The notes under the pieces are model-generated. The model made no database searches. It had not been told where the DNA came from and saw nothing but the letters and a program-made list of their open reading frames with translations. Of a stretch of 64,000 bases of DNA, positions 38,008 through 46,847 are shown piece by piece (position 1 is the first letter of the stretch; each line of letters starts with the position of its first letter). This stretch comes from Clostridium_AD sp036569345 (GTDB lineage Bacteria > Bacillota > Clostridia > Clostridiales > Clostridiaceae), in assembly GCF_036569345.1 (NCBI RefSeq), contig NZ_DATCQT010000209.1:36268-100267 (forward strand). Reading direction: 5' to 3'. Both the position numbers and the translations under genes were made by a program.

Positions 38008-38787
38008 ATGAAAACCATACATAATGAAAAAGAGAAAAATATTATTAATCACGAGGAAAATGATACTTCAAAAACTAGATTAAATAAATTTATAAGCGAA
38101 ACGGGTTTTTGCTCTAGGCGAGAAGCGGATAAAATGATTGATAAAGGCAATGTCACCGTAAATGGTAAAATTCCTGAAATGGGAACTCAGGTCTCTACAA
38201 ACGATCTGATCAAAATAGATGGTAAACTATTAAAAAATAAAGAAGAATTGCTTTATCTAGCTTTCAATAAACCCATTGGGATTACCTGCACTACAGAACA
38301 TAAAGTTAGAGGGAATATCATAGATTTTATAAACTTTCCAAAAAGAATTTTTCCAATTGGTCGCCTTGATAAACCTTCTCAGGGACTTATATTTTTAACT
38401 AACGATGGGGACATTGTAAATAAAATCCTACGTTCTGGTAATAACCACGAAAAAGAATATATTGTTACTGTAAATAAACCTATTACCCCTGATTTCATAA
38501 AAAATATGGCAAATGGCATACCTGTTCTTAAAACTATAACTAAAAAGTGTTTTGTAAAAAAAGAAAGCAAATATATTTTTAGAATAATTTTAACCGAGGG
38601 GCTGAATCGTCAAATACGAAGAATGTGTGAGTATTTAGGATATGATGTTGTAAAACTTGAGAGGCTTAGAATTATGAATGTTTCTATAGCTAACTTGCCA
38701 ATTGGGAAATGGAGATACCTAACCCAAAATGAATTAGTAGGTATTAATAAGTTAATTTCTGATTCTATTAAAACAGAGAATGCTTGA
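38008..38787 (+). CDS. rluF: 23S rRNA pseudouridine synthase, RluF type
   Basis: 259 residues. An S4 RNA-binding domain (about 25-80, RLNKFISETGFCSRREAD) is followed by an RsuA/RluB-type catalytic domain with the aspartate in PIGRLDKPSQGLIFLTNDG and GLNRQIRRMCEYLGYDV. The pattern fits RluF, which modifies 23S rRNA position 2604; the exact site is inferred. The first 20 residues before the S4 domain are hydrophilic. Follows the RsgI-like gene by 53 bases. Confidence 0.92.
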   Translation: MKTIHNEKEKNIINHEENDTSKTRLNKFISETGFCSRREADKMIDKGNVTVNGKIPEMGTQVSTNDLIKIDGKLLKNKEELLYLAFNKPIGITCTTEHKVRGNIIDFINFPKRIFPIGRLDKPSQGLIFLTNDGDIVNKILRSGNNHEKEYIVTVNKPITPDFIKNMANGIPVLKTITKKCFVKKESKYIFRIILTEGLNRQIRRMCEYLGYDVVKLERLRIMNVSIANLPIGKWRYLTQNELVGINKLISDSIKTENA

Positions 38788-38845
38788 AAAAAATAAATTA
38801 CACATATTTTTGTTATACCGTCATATAAACTAGTGAAATATCATT

Positions 38846-38875
38846 AAAAAAGCACACAAATTTGTGTGCTTTTTG
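38846..38875 (+). terminator. Terminator after rluF
   Basis: AAAAAGCACACAAA and TTTGTGTGCTTTTT form a stem of about 14 bp with a tight loop, ending in T5. Confidence 0.88.
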
Positions 38876-38887
38876 CTTTAAATAAAA

Positions 38888-39660
38888 GTTATCAACATTA
38901 TTCACACAGAAATTGTGTATAACTTGTTAGTCTTAGTTAATAATTACTATCTGATTTCCCATCTAATTCTTTTCATAATAATATTCTTAATTCATGGGTA
39001 ACTATAACTCTAACTTCTTTTAAATATACCTATTCTATACCTCAAACTGCAATCATTACCTACATACTGTTTAAGCTTCATACTAGCATTATAGGACCTT
39101 GTGTAATCCTTTTCAATTTTAAATAAGAAATACTTTTGTTTTGCTTTCAAATTTTTACTTAGATAGCCTTTATTTTATTATACTCACAATTTTTAAGGTA
39201 TAGCCCCGTTTATGGAGGTAATTTAATAAATCGTTATATTTTTAACCTTTTAAATTATAAAGATATAATAACTATTAATATTTAATATAGTACCTTATTT
39301 TTTACTTTTTTTTAAAAATTATTTATGTTTTTTTAATAAAATAGTTAATAATTTGAAATACATTATTGATTTTTATTTACACTCACAGATTATGCACATA
39401 AAGATTTAGTAATCCACAACAGCTTTTAATTTATGTATTTTTTTGTAATTTTTTCATTGGAATTTAAGAGTTATTAACATTATCCACATTTTTTTTGTGT
39501 ATAACTTGTGGAGTTGATGTTAATGATAAGTTATGAGTTACAATTATCTGTATTTTACAAAATATATTGTAAATATTTAGATTTCAAATAAAATATTTCA
39601 ATTTTTTTTTATGAAGTTATCCACATTATCCACAGTTTTGTTGATAACATGTTGATAACT
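38888..39660. other. Gene-free region with a dense DnaA-box cluster
   Basis: This is most of the 1.08-kb gap between rluF and ispF. It holds at least five exact TTATNCACA boxes on the + strand (38898 TTATTCACA; 39390 TTATGCACA; 39480, 39617 and 39626 TTATCCACA), two on the minus strand (TGTGTATAA at 38914 and 39496), and one-mismatch copies (TTATCAACA at 38889; TGTTGATAA at 39639 and 39650). AT-rich tracts lie between (39290-39360). No dnaA or dnaN is near. Confidence 0.75.
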
Positions 39661-39870
39661 TATTATTTATTTTCTTACCCTCTTGACATTTATTATATGT
39701 CTAATATCAGCCTCTCTTGTTGCCATTCATATATACTTATTAACGTTACAATAATAAAATATCTTGATTAGCTCCATTTGACATGGTATATTAGGCACAT
39801 AAATAACAATTAAAAAAATATGGCTTATAATAAAAATATTTATATATTAGTTTGAAAAGAGGTAATTTGT

Positions 39871-40338
39871 ATGAGAATTGGAATGGGATATGATGTTCAT
39901 AAATTAGTTAAGGGTAGGAGTTTAATACTTGGTGGAGTAACTGTGCCCCACGAGAGTGGATTACTAGGTCATTCAGATGCAGATGTTCTGATTCACGCTA
40001 TTATGGATGCTCTTTTAGGTGCGGCAGCTCTTGGTGATATTGGGAAGCATTTCCCTGATAATGACACTAAATATAAAGGCATCTCTAGCATCACCTTGCT
40101 TAAACATGTTGGTAGTTTAATAAAAGATAGGAATTATATAATTGAAAATATTGATGCTACAATAATCGCACAAAGACCTAAAATGGCACCACATATACCC
40201 TATATGGTAAAAAATATTGCAATTGCACTACAATTGCCTATAGAAAAGGTTAATGTTAAAGCTACTACAGAAGAAGGTCTTGGTTTTACAGGAAAAGAGG
40301 AAGGAATTGCTTCTAATGCCATATGTCTTTTGAAATAA
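39871..40338 (+). CDS. ispF: 2-C-methyl-D-erythritol 2,4-cyclodiphosphate synthase
   Basis: Fifth step of the MEP isoprenoid pathway. The 155-residue protein has the metal/substrate motifs GYDVHKL, LGHSDADVLIHAIMDALLGA, GKHFPDND and ATTEEGLGFTG. Standard length. SD AAGAGGTAA before ATG. No other MEP-pathway genes are adjacent (ispD is often linked elsewhere). The stop codon is 5 bases from the palindromic element, which may serve as its transcription end. Confidence 0.98.
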   Translation: MRIGMGYDVHKLVKGRSLILGGVTVPHESGLLGHSDADVLIHAIMDALLGAAALGDIGKHFPDNDTKYKGISSITLLKHVGSLIKDRNYIIENIDATIIAQRPKMAPHIPYMVKNIAIALQLPIEKVNVKATTEEGLGFTGKEEGIASNAICLLK

Positions 40339-40343
40339 AAAAG

Positions 40344-40533
40344 AAAAAAGTATATATTACTATTAATGCATTCTCTTCGATAAGAACTACTAATTTTATT
40401 TTTAATTAATCTGCTAAAAAACATAAACTCGCTGTCGCTCAAACATATGTTTTTCCTAACGCATCTTAATTAAAAATAAAATAAGAAGTTCTAAATCTTG
40501 TTCAAATGCATTATACGTAATATATACTTTTTT
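40344..40533. repeat. 190-bp imperfect palindrome, MITE-like element
   Basis: Outer arms AAAAAAGTATATATTAC and GTAATATATACTTTTTT match exactly over 17 bp. Further in, AATGCATT (both arms), AATTTTATTTTTAATTAA with TTAATTAAAAATAAAAT, and AAAAACATA with TATGTTTTT also pair, leaving a central AACTCGCTGTCGCTCAAACA loop. The whole folds as one long hairpin with bulges. No coding capacity. It could be a miniature inverted-repeat element or a repeated non-coding unit. Confidence 0.75.
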
Positions 40534-40563
40534 TAGCGCATAAAAACATTAAATATAATCACC

Positions 40564-40592
40564 AAGGCCACTTCTATAAAAGAAGTGGCCTT
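40564..40592. terminator. Terminator after the EAL gene
   Basis: 12-bp stem AAGGCCACTTCT and complement with a 5-nt loop. It lies downstream of the convergent EAL gene and beyond the palindrome; the T-run is weak on both strands. Confidence 0.65.
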
Positions 40593-40738
40593 AAATCATC
40601 ACTTATGCATCTAAGAATCATTATAATCTATTTTACCTCTTAACTATGCCCTATTAAAGCTTTCTTCGTGTAAGCCATTGCAAAGCTTATTTAAACTAAA
40701 CACATAATATTATATTATATAACTATATTGTTAAAATT

Positions 40739-42652
40739 CTAGAACCCTTGGTTCCAAATTTCATAATTCGCATAATCAATAAGCATAGCTGACGAAAAAA
40801 GTGTACCTTGTCCGTATTCAACTCCTAGCTCTATTAGCTTTTCTTTCTCTTCCAAATTTCGTATTCCTTCAGCTATAATTTTCATGCCAGTTTTTATAGC
40901 CATTTTAACCATATGCTCTACCATTAATGCTTTTACTTCATCTGTATCAACATCTCTAACTATTTCTTGAGAAATTTTTATAAAATGTGGCTTCATCTTT
41001 ATTAACTCCACCATATTAGAATTACCCTCTCCAAAGTTATCCATAGCTAATTTAAATTTAAGTTCCTTTGCAAAATTACGCCAGAAAGCACTTCTTGGTA
41101 TTCTTTGAGTAATTTCTAAAACTAAGTTTGTCCCTTGTAATTTATTTATAACTTTTTTTATAGTATGTCTTGTTGTATCCGATTGCAGTTTAAAAAATAA
41201 TCCCTCTTTTATAAATGGTTCAAGTTTATCAAGGTAATTGCATAACTTATCGCAAGCTAGCAATGTAAGCTTTTCTAAATCTCCAGTAAGCCTAGCTTTT
41301 TCAAACATTTCATATGGAAAAAATTCTAATCTTGAATCCCTAACTAGTATTTCTAATGAATTAACAGTTCCTGTACTTAAATTTACTATAGGTTCAACCG
41401 TAAGCTCTATAGATTTATTTTTTATTATACCTGAAATATGATATGCTTTTTCATCAATTTTATATATTGATTCCTCATCTAGATACTCACTTATTGAAGT
41501 TTCATCTAAAAACCATTGAACACTAGTACTTGATGATAAGCTAGGGTTATACAAATCTATAAGTTCATGCTTTAAAACAGCTCTTAGGTTATACATTGTA
41601 TATATCATTGCCGCCATTCTTTTATTTTCATCCTTTGTTTTGCGGATGAAATTTAGCCCTGCAGAAACTCCCGCTAAATAAAAAGATGGCTCATACAGTT
41701 TATTTCTAGAATCAGAGAGTAAGTAGTCTATAGCATGTCTTAATTCCGGTATTATATCTCTAAGTATACTTGCCCCGTCTCCATCCGGTATATCAACATA
41801 TTTCACATTTTTGGTTAATTCTCCACATAAACTAATCCAGTATTTTCTTTGTTTATTGTTATCAAATTTTAAATAATCCATTAGTGAGTGTAATTCTAAG
41901 TACCTTGTATCATAAAAGATATTACTATGAAGTTGGTAACTTCCAAAATCAATAATAGATGGTTTTTTTACAGAAACAATTATATTCCCACCATGTAGAT
42001 CACCATGTATACACGAATCCAAATATTTCATTTGTCTACCGCACCAAACATCTTCATCTGTAAAGAATTTATAAGGATTAGGGAAGAATTTATCAACCCC
42101 ATCAATAGCTAACCATTTCTTGTCATCGTCAATCATTAGGGTTTCAAATGCCTTTATAAGCTTTTTATCCATAAATCTGTACCCTAAGGAGGTTTTCATT
42201 ATATCAATTGGGGATTTAATTTCAGATATATGGGGTTTATTCCAAGTATATAAAAATTTAGCCACTTGCTCTGATGTTTGTTTAACTAATGCTAATTCAT
42301 TTTCAAGTGAATATTTAAGGGTTTTAATTCCTAGTACATTATCTCCCCCTAATTCATATAACACTCCAAATCTCTTTAAATTATTGCCACATTGTATTTC
42401 CACTTCATCAATAATTTTCGGAATATATCCTTCAATAGAATTTTCTCTTGATTGCAAAAAGGCACTATTATGTAGTCCACTTTCATTCATTTCCTGAATT
42501 TTTAAAACTCCTAATTTACGAGATTCACCAAATTCCACAGTATATACTGCAGCTACAGATTGTCCATCATTTAATTCATTTATTATTTCTATAGGCTGAT
42601 TTTCTTCTGAGAATTTTTTTAGAACCATTATTTTTTCTTGCTGGCTTAGCAT
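40739..42652 (-). CDS. Kinase-fold (APH/choline-kinase-like) domain fused to a degenerate EAL domain
   Basis: 637 residues with two parts. The first (about 1-375) has the catalytic-loop pattern of small-molecule or protein kinases, HGDLHGGN at 216-223 and IIDFGSY at 233-239, as in aminoglycoside phosphotransferase/choline kinase folds. The second (about 405-630) is an EAL domain: ExLxR is kept (EILVR, from E434), as are E513, K559, E595 and Q615, but the conserved asparagine is lost (FFKLQSD) and DDFG reads DNFG (N539). c-di-GMP hydrolysis is therefore probably impaired; binding may remain. No GGDEF gene or sensor is adjacent. I know no named protein with this architecture. Convergent with ispF and downstream of a 209-base gap after the arc genes. 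Confidence 0.85.
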   Translation of the reverse strand: MLSQQEKIMVLKKFSEENQPIEIINELNDGQSVAAVYTVEFGESRKLGVLKIQEMNESGLHNSAFLQSRENSIEGYIPKIIDEVEIQCGNNLKRFGVLYELGGDNVLGIKTLKYSLENELALVKQTSEQVAKFLYTWNKPHISEIKSPIDIMKTSLGYRFMDKKLIKAFETLMIDDDKKWLAIDGVDKFFPNPYKFFTDEDVWCGRQMKYLDSCIHGDLHGGNIIVSVKKPSIIDFGSYQLHSNIFYDTRYLELHSLMDYLKFDNNKQRKYWISLCGELTKNVKYVDIPDGDGASILRDIIPELRHAIDYLLSDSRNKLYEPSFYLAGVSAGLNFIRKTKDENKRMAAMIYTMYNLRAVLKHELIDLYNPSLSSSTSVQWFLDETSISEYLDEESIYKIDEKAYHISGIIKNKSIELTVEPIVNLSTGTVNSLEILVRDSRLEFFPYEMFEKARLTGDLEKLTLLACDKLCNYLDKLEPFIKEGLFFKLQSDTTRHTIKKVINKLQGTNLVLEITQRIPRSAFWRNFAKELKFKLAMDNFGEGNSNMVELIKMKPHFIKISQEIVRDVDTDEVKALMVEHMVKMAIKTGMKIIAEGIRNLEEKEKLIELGVEYGQGTLFSSAMLIDYANYEIWNQGF

Positions 42653-42819
42653 ATTTTGCCCCCTGTATCAATTTTTGTGTTTATACTGATATTTATAATA
42701 TATATAAACATACCTTTCTACAGACTGATTATATTTTATGTTTTCTAAAATTATAAACCATTTCTAGTTAAATTAACAGTGTATAAACTGTTAACTATAC
42801 TAAAAATGAAGAAAACCAC

Positions 42820-42846
42820 ACAAGCTTTATTAATTATAAGGCCTGT
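42820..42846 (-). terminator. Probable terminator after the 68-residue gene / arc operon
   Basis: Arms ACAGGCCTTAT and ATAAAGCTTGT (one mismatch, one G-U) followed by a T-rich stretch on the minus strand. Confidence 0.55.
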
Positions 42847-42861
42847 ATGATTAACTTTAAA

Positions 42862-43068
42862 TTAACTAAATAACTTCCTTGTACAATAATATTTATCGTC
42901 TCTTATTTCTAAGTCAAACTCATTTATAGATGTAATTCTATCATGCTGCTCTACATGAAGTACATATCCTTCTTCATTTTTTCCTTGAAAAAAAACTTTA
43001 GTGTAATTCATAACTTCCACTTTATCTCCACAAATATCATAAATTAATTTTGGTATTTTATTTAGCAT
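42862..43068 (-). CDS. Small uncharacterised protein, 68 residues
   Basis: Not recognised. Starts MLNKIPKLIYDICGDKVEVM after AGGGG, has a YxF-type beta pattern (NYTKVFFQGKNEEGYVLHVEQ), two cysteines (DICGDK, YYCTRK) and acidic character, no membrane segment. It follows arcB by about 105 bases on the same strand and may be its third gene. Its beta-rich layout could be a small OB- or SH3-like barrel; function unknown. Confidence 0.62.
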   Translation of the reverse strand: MLNKIPKLIYDICGDKVEVMNYTKVFFQGKNEEGYVLHVEQHDRITSINEFDLEIRDDKYYCTRKLFS

Positions 43069-43173
43069 ATATATCTACCCCTTTAATATTTAGTAACTAT
43101 AAATTAATAAATATTACGGTGCACCAATATTTATGCTAAAAATATTGTTAAAGAGGATTTATTTTTTTAGAAA

Positions 43174-44172
43174 TTAGTTTCCTAATGTTGCTACCATAAC
43201 TGCTTTTATAGTATGCATTCTATTTTCAGCTTCATCAAATACTATAGAAGCAGAACCTTCAAATACTTCATCTGTAACTTCAACACCATTTATTCCAAAT
43301 TTTTCAAATACTTCTCTACCAACCCCAGTTTTTAAATCATGATATGCTGGTAGACAGTGCATAAATTTAGTATCTTTATTATGTGTCAAATCCATCATTT
43401 CTTTATTAACTTGATATGGCTTTAATACACTAATTCTTTGTTCCCAAACTTCATCTGCTTCTCCCATTGACACCCAAACATCGGTGTATATAACATCTGC
43501 ATCTAATACGCCCTTGGCTACATCATCAGTAATAGTGATTTTTGCTCCTGTATCCTTTGCTACTTCTCTACATTTGCCAACTAGTGCTTCTTCTGGAAAT
43601 AATGAAATTGGAGCAACTATTCTAAAGTCCATTCCCATCTTGGCAGCTCCTATCATAAGTGCATTTGCCATATTATTTCTTCCATCACCAGCATAAACAA
43701 ATTTTATTTCGCTTAATGGTTTTGTAAAATGTTCTTGCACGGTTAAGAAATCTGCAAGAATTTGTGTTGGATGGTCTTCAGTTGTTAATCCGTTCCATAC
43801 AGGCACTCCAGCATATTTAGCTAATTCTTCAACTATTTCTTGACCATAGCCTCTATATTCTATTCCATCGTACATTCTACCAAGAACTCTCGCTGTATCT
43901 GCTACAGATTCTTTTTTACCAATTTGAGTTCCTGTAGGTCCTAGATATGTAACATGTGCTCCTTGGTCTAGCGCACCTACTTCAAAAGCACACCTTGTTC
44001 TTGTGGAGCTTTTTTCAAATATCAGTGCTATATTCTTACCTTTTAATGACTGCCTCTCTGTGCCTGCATATTTAGCCCTTTTTAAATCTCTAGCTAAATC
44101 AAGAAAATAATTAATCTCCTTTGGTGAAAAATCCATTAATGTTAGAAAACTTCTGTTTCTTAAGTTAAACAT
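43174..44172 (-). CDS. arcB: Ornithine carbamoyltransferase, arginine deiminase pathway
   Basis: 332 residues with the carbamoyl-phosphate site SSTRTRCAFE, the HPTQ motif (EDHPTQILADF), VSMGE and HCLPAYHD. The same fold serves biosynthesis (argF) and catabolism (arcB). It lies 78 bases downstream of arcA on the same strand, so I favour the catabolic role: citrulline plus phosphate to ornithine plus carbamoyl phosphate. No carbamate kinase (arcC) or antiporter (arcD) is in the window. Confidence 0.93.
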   Translation of the reverse strand: MFNLRNRSFLTLMDFSPKEINYFLDLARDLKRAKYAGTERQSLKGKNIALIFEKSSTRTRCAFEVGALDQGAHVTYLGPTGTQIGKKESVADTARVLGRMYDGIEYRGYGQEIVEELAKYAGVPVWNGLTTEDHPTQILADFLTVQEHFTKPLSEIKFVYAGDGRNNMANALMIGAAKMGMDFRIVAPISLFPEEALVGKCREVAKDTGAKITITDDVAKGVLDADVIYTDVWVSMGEADEVWEQRISVLKPYQVNKEMMDLTHNKDTKFMHCLPAYHDLKTGVGREVFEKFGINGVEVTDEVFEGSASIVFDEAENRMHTIKAVMVATLGN

Positions 44173-44250
44173 AAAAATTCCCCTCTCTTATCTTTAATTT
44201 TTATTATAATAATGTACCATTAAGTCATAAATTTCAATGTGTTTTTATCT

Positions 44251-45459
44251 TTATATTAAATTATCTCTATACAAAGGCATAGACATGCACCTTGGACCAC
44301 CTCTACCTCTTGATAGTTCACCCGAGGCCATTTGAATTACCTTTATATTGTTTTTATCTAAAATTTCATTTGTTACATAATTTCTCTCGTAGGTTATTAC
44401 TGTGCCAGGTGATATGGCTAGAGTATTGGATCCATCATTCCATTGTTCTCTCCCTGATATAATTTTATCTCCGCCACCACACCGTATTAAAGTAATGTCT
44501 TTTTTTAAATGATTAGAAAGTATTTTTTCTAAACTACCTTCTTCTTCTCTAGTTTTCAACTCTTTATTTTTATAATCATAAGTTATTGCTGTAACCCTTA
44601 GTGTGCCTTCTATTCCCGGATGGACAGTAAACTTATCATAGTCAATCATTGTAAATACGGTATCTAGATGCATGAATGCCCTAATCTTAGGAATATCAAA
44701 AATTAAGATTGTTTTTAGACCCTCTCCATTTTCAAATATATTTTTAGCCATCTTTATAATTGCTTGTTTATCAGTTCTTTCACTATGGCCAATTGCAATA
44801 ACTTCTTTTGATAAAATTAATTCATCGCCACCTTCGATATTATATACCTCATTTCTGTCATACCACAACTTAATACCTGAGTCCTTAAAATCTGGGTGAT
44901 ATTTAAAAATGTATTTCCCAAATATTGTTTCTCTTCTTCTAGTTTTAGTCTTCATAGAATTCAAACTTATTCCATTTCCAATACATGCAAATGGATCACG
45001 AGTAAAATATAGATTTGGCATAGGATCCATAATAAATGGATATTCGTCATAATGTTCTTTGACCCCTATTTCTTTTTTTCTTATTCCTGCCATTACCTTA
45101 TCTATCATTTCTATTTCTGGTATAGAGTATAAATATTCTTTTAAAGATGTTATTATTTGCTTTTCGTTTATACCACATTCCTTTATAACTTCATTTAAAA
45201 ATAGTTCCTTAACCAAAGGATCTTTTACTGCTTCAACAGATAAATCTTCAAGGTACAATGTCTCTACACCATTTCCCTTTAATATGTTTGCAAAATTATC
45301 ATGTTCTTGCCTTGCTACCTTTAGAAATGGAATATCATCAAATAAAAGTCTTTCTAAATATTCTGGTATAAGATTTTCAATCTCTTCTCCAGGTCTATGT
45401 AAAAGAACAGTCTTTAAATTTCCTATTTCTGAATAAATATTGATTTTCCTCTTATCCAT
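44251..45459 (-). CDS. arcA: Arginine deiminase
   Basis: Converts arginine to citrulline and ammonia, giving ATP with arcB and arcC. About 402 residues with FTRDPFACIGNGISLN, the catalytic histidine region MHLDTVFTMIDYDK and the active-site cysteine near the C-terminus (GGPRCMSMPLYRD). The ATG at 45459 is chosen because AGGAGG lies 10 bases upstream; the in-frame ATG at 45486 precedes that SD. It heads the arcA-arcB unit. Known regulators (ArgR, ArcR) are not in the window; the neighbouring DUF1836 gene is the only putative regulator nearby. Confidence 0.97.
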   Translation of the reverse strand: MDKRKINIYSEIGNLKTVLLHRPGEEIENLIPEYLERLLFDDIPFLKVARQEHDNFANILKGNGVETLYLEDLSVEAVKDPLVKELFLNEVIKECGINEKQIITSLKEYLYSIPEIEMIDKVMAGIRKKEIGVKEHYDEYPFIMDPMPNLYFTRDPFACIGNGISLNSMKTKTRRRETIFGKYIFKYHPDFKDSGIKLWYDRNEVYNIEGGDELILSKEVIAIGHSERTDKQAIIKMAKNIFENGEGLKTILIFDIPKIRAFMHLDTVFTMIDYDKFTVHPGIEGTLRVTAITYDYKNKELKTREEEGSLEKILSNHLKKDITLIRCGGGDKIISGREQWNDGSNTLAISPGTVITYERNYVTNEILDKNNIKVIQMASGELSRGRGGPRCMSMPLYRDNLI

Positions 45460-45537
45460 ATCTCGTTTGCCTCCTGAACTAAACATAATTTCATACTATC
45501 GTCTTATAAAGCACTAAGCACTAATTAATTTTATGAA

Positions 45538-45575
45538 AAAATAAAAGACCTCTGCTTAAAAGGATCTTTTATTTT
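45538..45575 (-). terminator. Terminator after the DUF1836 gene
   Basis: AAAATAAAAGA and TCTTTTATTTT arms with an inner CC/GG pair, ending T-rich on the minus strand. Confidence 0.72.
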
Positions 45576-45592
45576 CGCAAAAAATTAAATTT

Positions 45593-46186
45593 TTAATTCT
45601 CATAGTCATTAACAATTTTTTGCACTAATTTTTTTATAGCACTAGCTTGTGATACTAAAGTCATAACCACTAGAAACACTGATATTCTTTCTTTATCACT
45701 TTCTAATAAATCTAATTTATCTATTATCTTTTCTAAGCTTTCTTTATCACAAAACTTATTTGTCGCAAAATCATCAATGCTTTCTTTTTGCATATCAGAG
45801 AAGATTTTATAAGCATTTTCCCATGTAATAATATCATCACTTCTGTCATTTATTTCATTAAAAGCTAATCTAAAAACTTTTCTAATTTCCTCTGTTGTAA
45901 GTATAGGTCGCATGTAGCTAAGTAATACTAATTGGGCAAGATGTAATTTTGTATAACCTCTTTTCTTACTATCTTCTGGTTTCGATATAACTTCGCTTTT
46001 TATATAATTTTGTACTATATTATTAGTATAATTTTCACAATCAAATTTATCATTTAAGTAGTCAATAACTTGAGATATAAACAAATCATACTTAGGCAAT
46101 TCTTCATATTGAATTATGCTGTTTCTTGATATTTCTTTTGACAATGCATTTATATTTTCAAGATTAAATTTAACTTTATCCACCAT
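45593..46186 (-). CDS. DUF1836 domain protein, putative MerR-like regulator
   Basis: 197 residues. The N-terminal 20-100 residues contain YDLFISQVIDYLND and RGYTKLHLAQLVLLSYMRPILTTEEIRKVF, the pattern of DUF1836, a winged-helix, MerR-like family common in clostridia. The C-terminal half is helical with a short hydrophobic end (VFLVVMTLVSQASAIKKLV). Family function unestablished, thought to bind DNA. It precedes arcA on the same strand but a terminator separates them. Upstream is about 650 bases of gene-free DNA. Confidence 0.83.
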   Translation of the reverse strand: MVDKVKFNLENINALSKEISRNSIIQYEELPKYDLFISQVIDYLNDKFDCENYTNNIVQNYIKSEVISKPEDSKKRGYTKLHLAQLVLLSYMRPILTTEEIRKVFRLAFNEINDRSDDIITWENAYKIFSDMQKESIDDFATNKFCDKESLEKIIDKLDLLESDKERISVFLVVMTLVSQASAIKKLVQKIVNDYEN

Positions 46187-46802
46187 TTATCACCTTCCAA
46201 AAATTAATATACTTTATAAACATACTTTTGATCAATTACATACAAATTTATATATATTTATATTATAAGGTATTGATAACCTATTACAAGTTATTTTCTA
46301 TAATCTTTATATATAAAACCTATTTATACATTATAGTATATCTAAACAATCCCATTAATATAATTATATTATTATAATTCTCATATAATAATTTGCAATA
46401 ATTAATTCTTAACATAAATTTCATTTTACGAGAATATTAAGAAATTAACAACAATAATCCCACATAATACATTTATACTTATGCAGGATTCTTGTCGTTA
46501 AATTTGTTTTATTCACAGTTTCTATTGCAAATAACTAAATTTTAATCATTATTACTAAACTATCCACAGTTTTCAACATTTAATCAACAGAACCTGTGGA
46601 CAATTATGCCCATTTATAAACCCTTATTTTAAAAGCCTTTACACATGAAAAGTAGTTATAACAAAATTTTTATGCACATTGTTCGCTATTGTTAACTTTT
46701 CAAATTGTTAATTATACAACTTCATTTCTTATTACACATTTAAAATAACAAATATCTATTAAAAATAGATTAAAATTAAACGTTTACAGTCAATGAAATA
46801 TA
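46187..46802. other. Gene-free region with a second set of DnaA boxes
   Basis: Very AT-rich, with no credible ORF or RNA gene. Exact TTATNCACA boxes at 46509-46517 (TTATTCACA) and 46670-46678 (TTATGCACA), TGTGGACAA (minus-strand TTGTCCACA, one mismatch) at 46595-46603, and CTATCCACA at 46560-46568. Fewer and more degenerate than at 38.9-39.7 kb. Confidence 0.6.
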
Positions 46803-46836
46803 GCAAAAAAAACAGACTATTTTAAAATAGCCTGTT
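46803..46836 (-). terminator. Terminator of the NlpC/P60 gene
   Basis: AACAGGCTATTTTAAAATAG hairpin (self-paired, one G-U) followed by CTGTT and T8 on the minus strand. Confidence 0.85.
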
Positions 46837-46847
46837 CTAATCCAAAA

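Noticed and set aside
38888..39660. The DnaA-box cluster as oriC
   Set aside because: No dnaA/dnaN/rpmH nearby and no change of gene direction, so an origin is not supported; kept only as a box cluster.
40200..40442. ORF of 80 residues on the minus strand across ispF and the palindrome
   Set aside because: It overlaps ispF almost entirely and follows the palindromic element; judged a shadow frame.
44672..45436. Two + strand ORFs opposite arcA
   Set aside because: Shadows of arcA; no SD and no recognisable domain.
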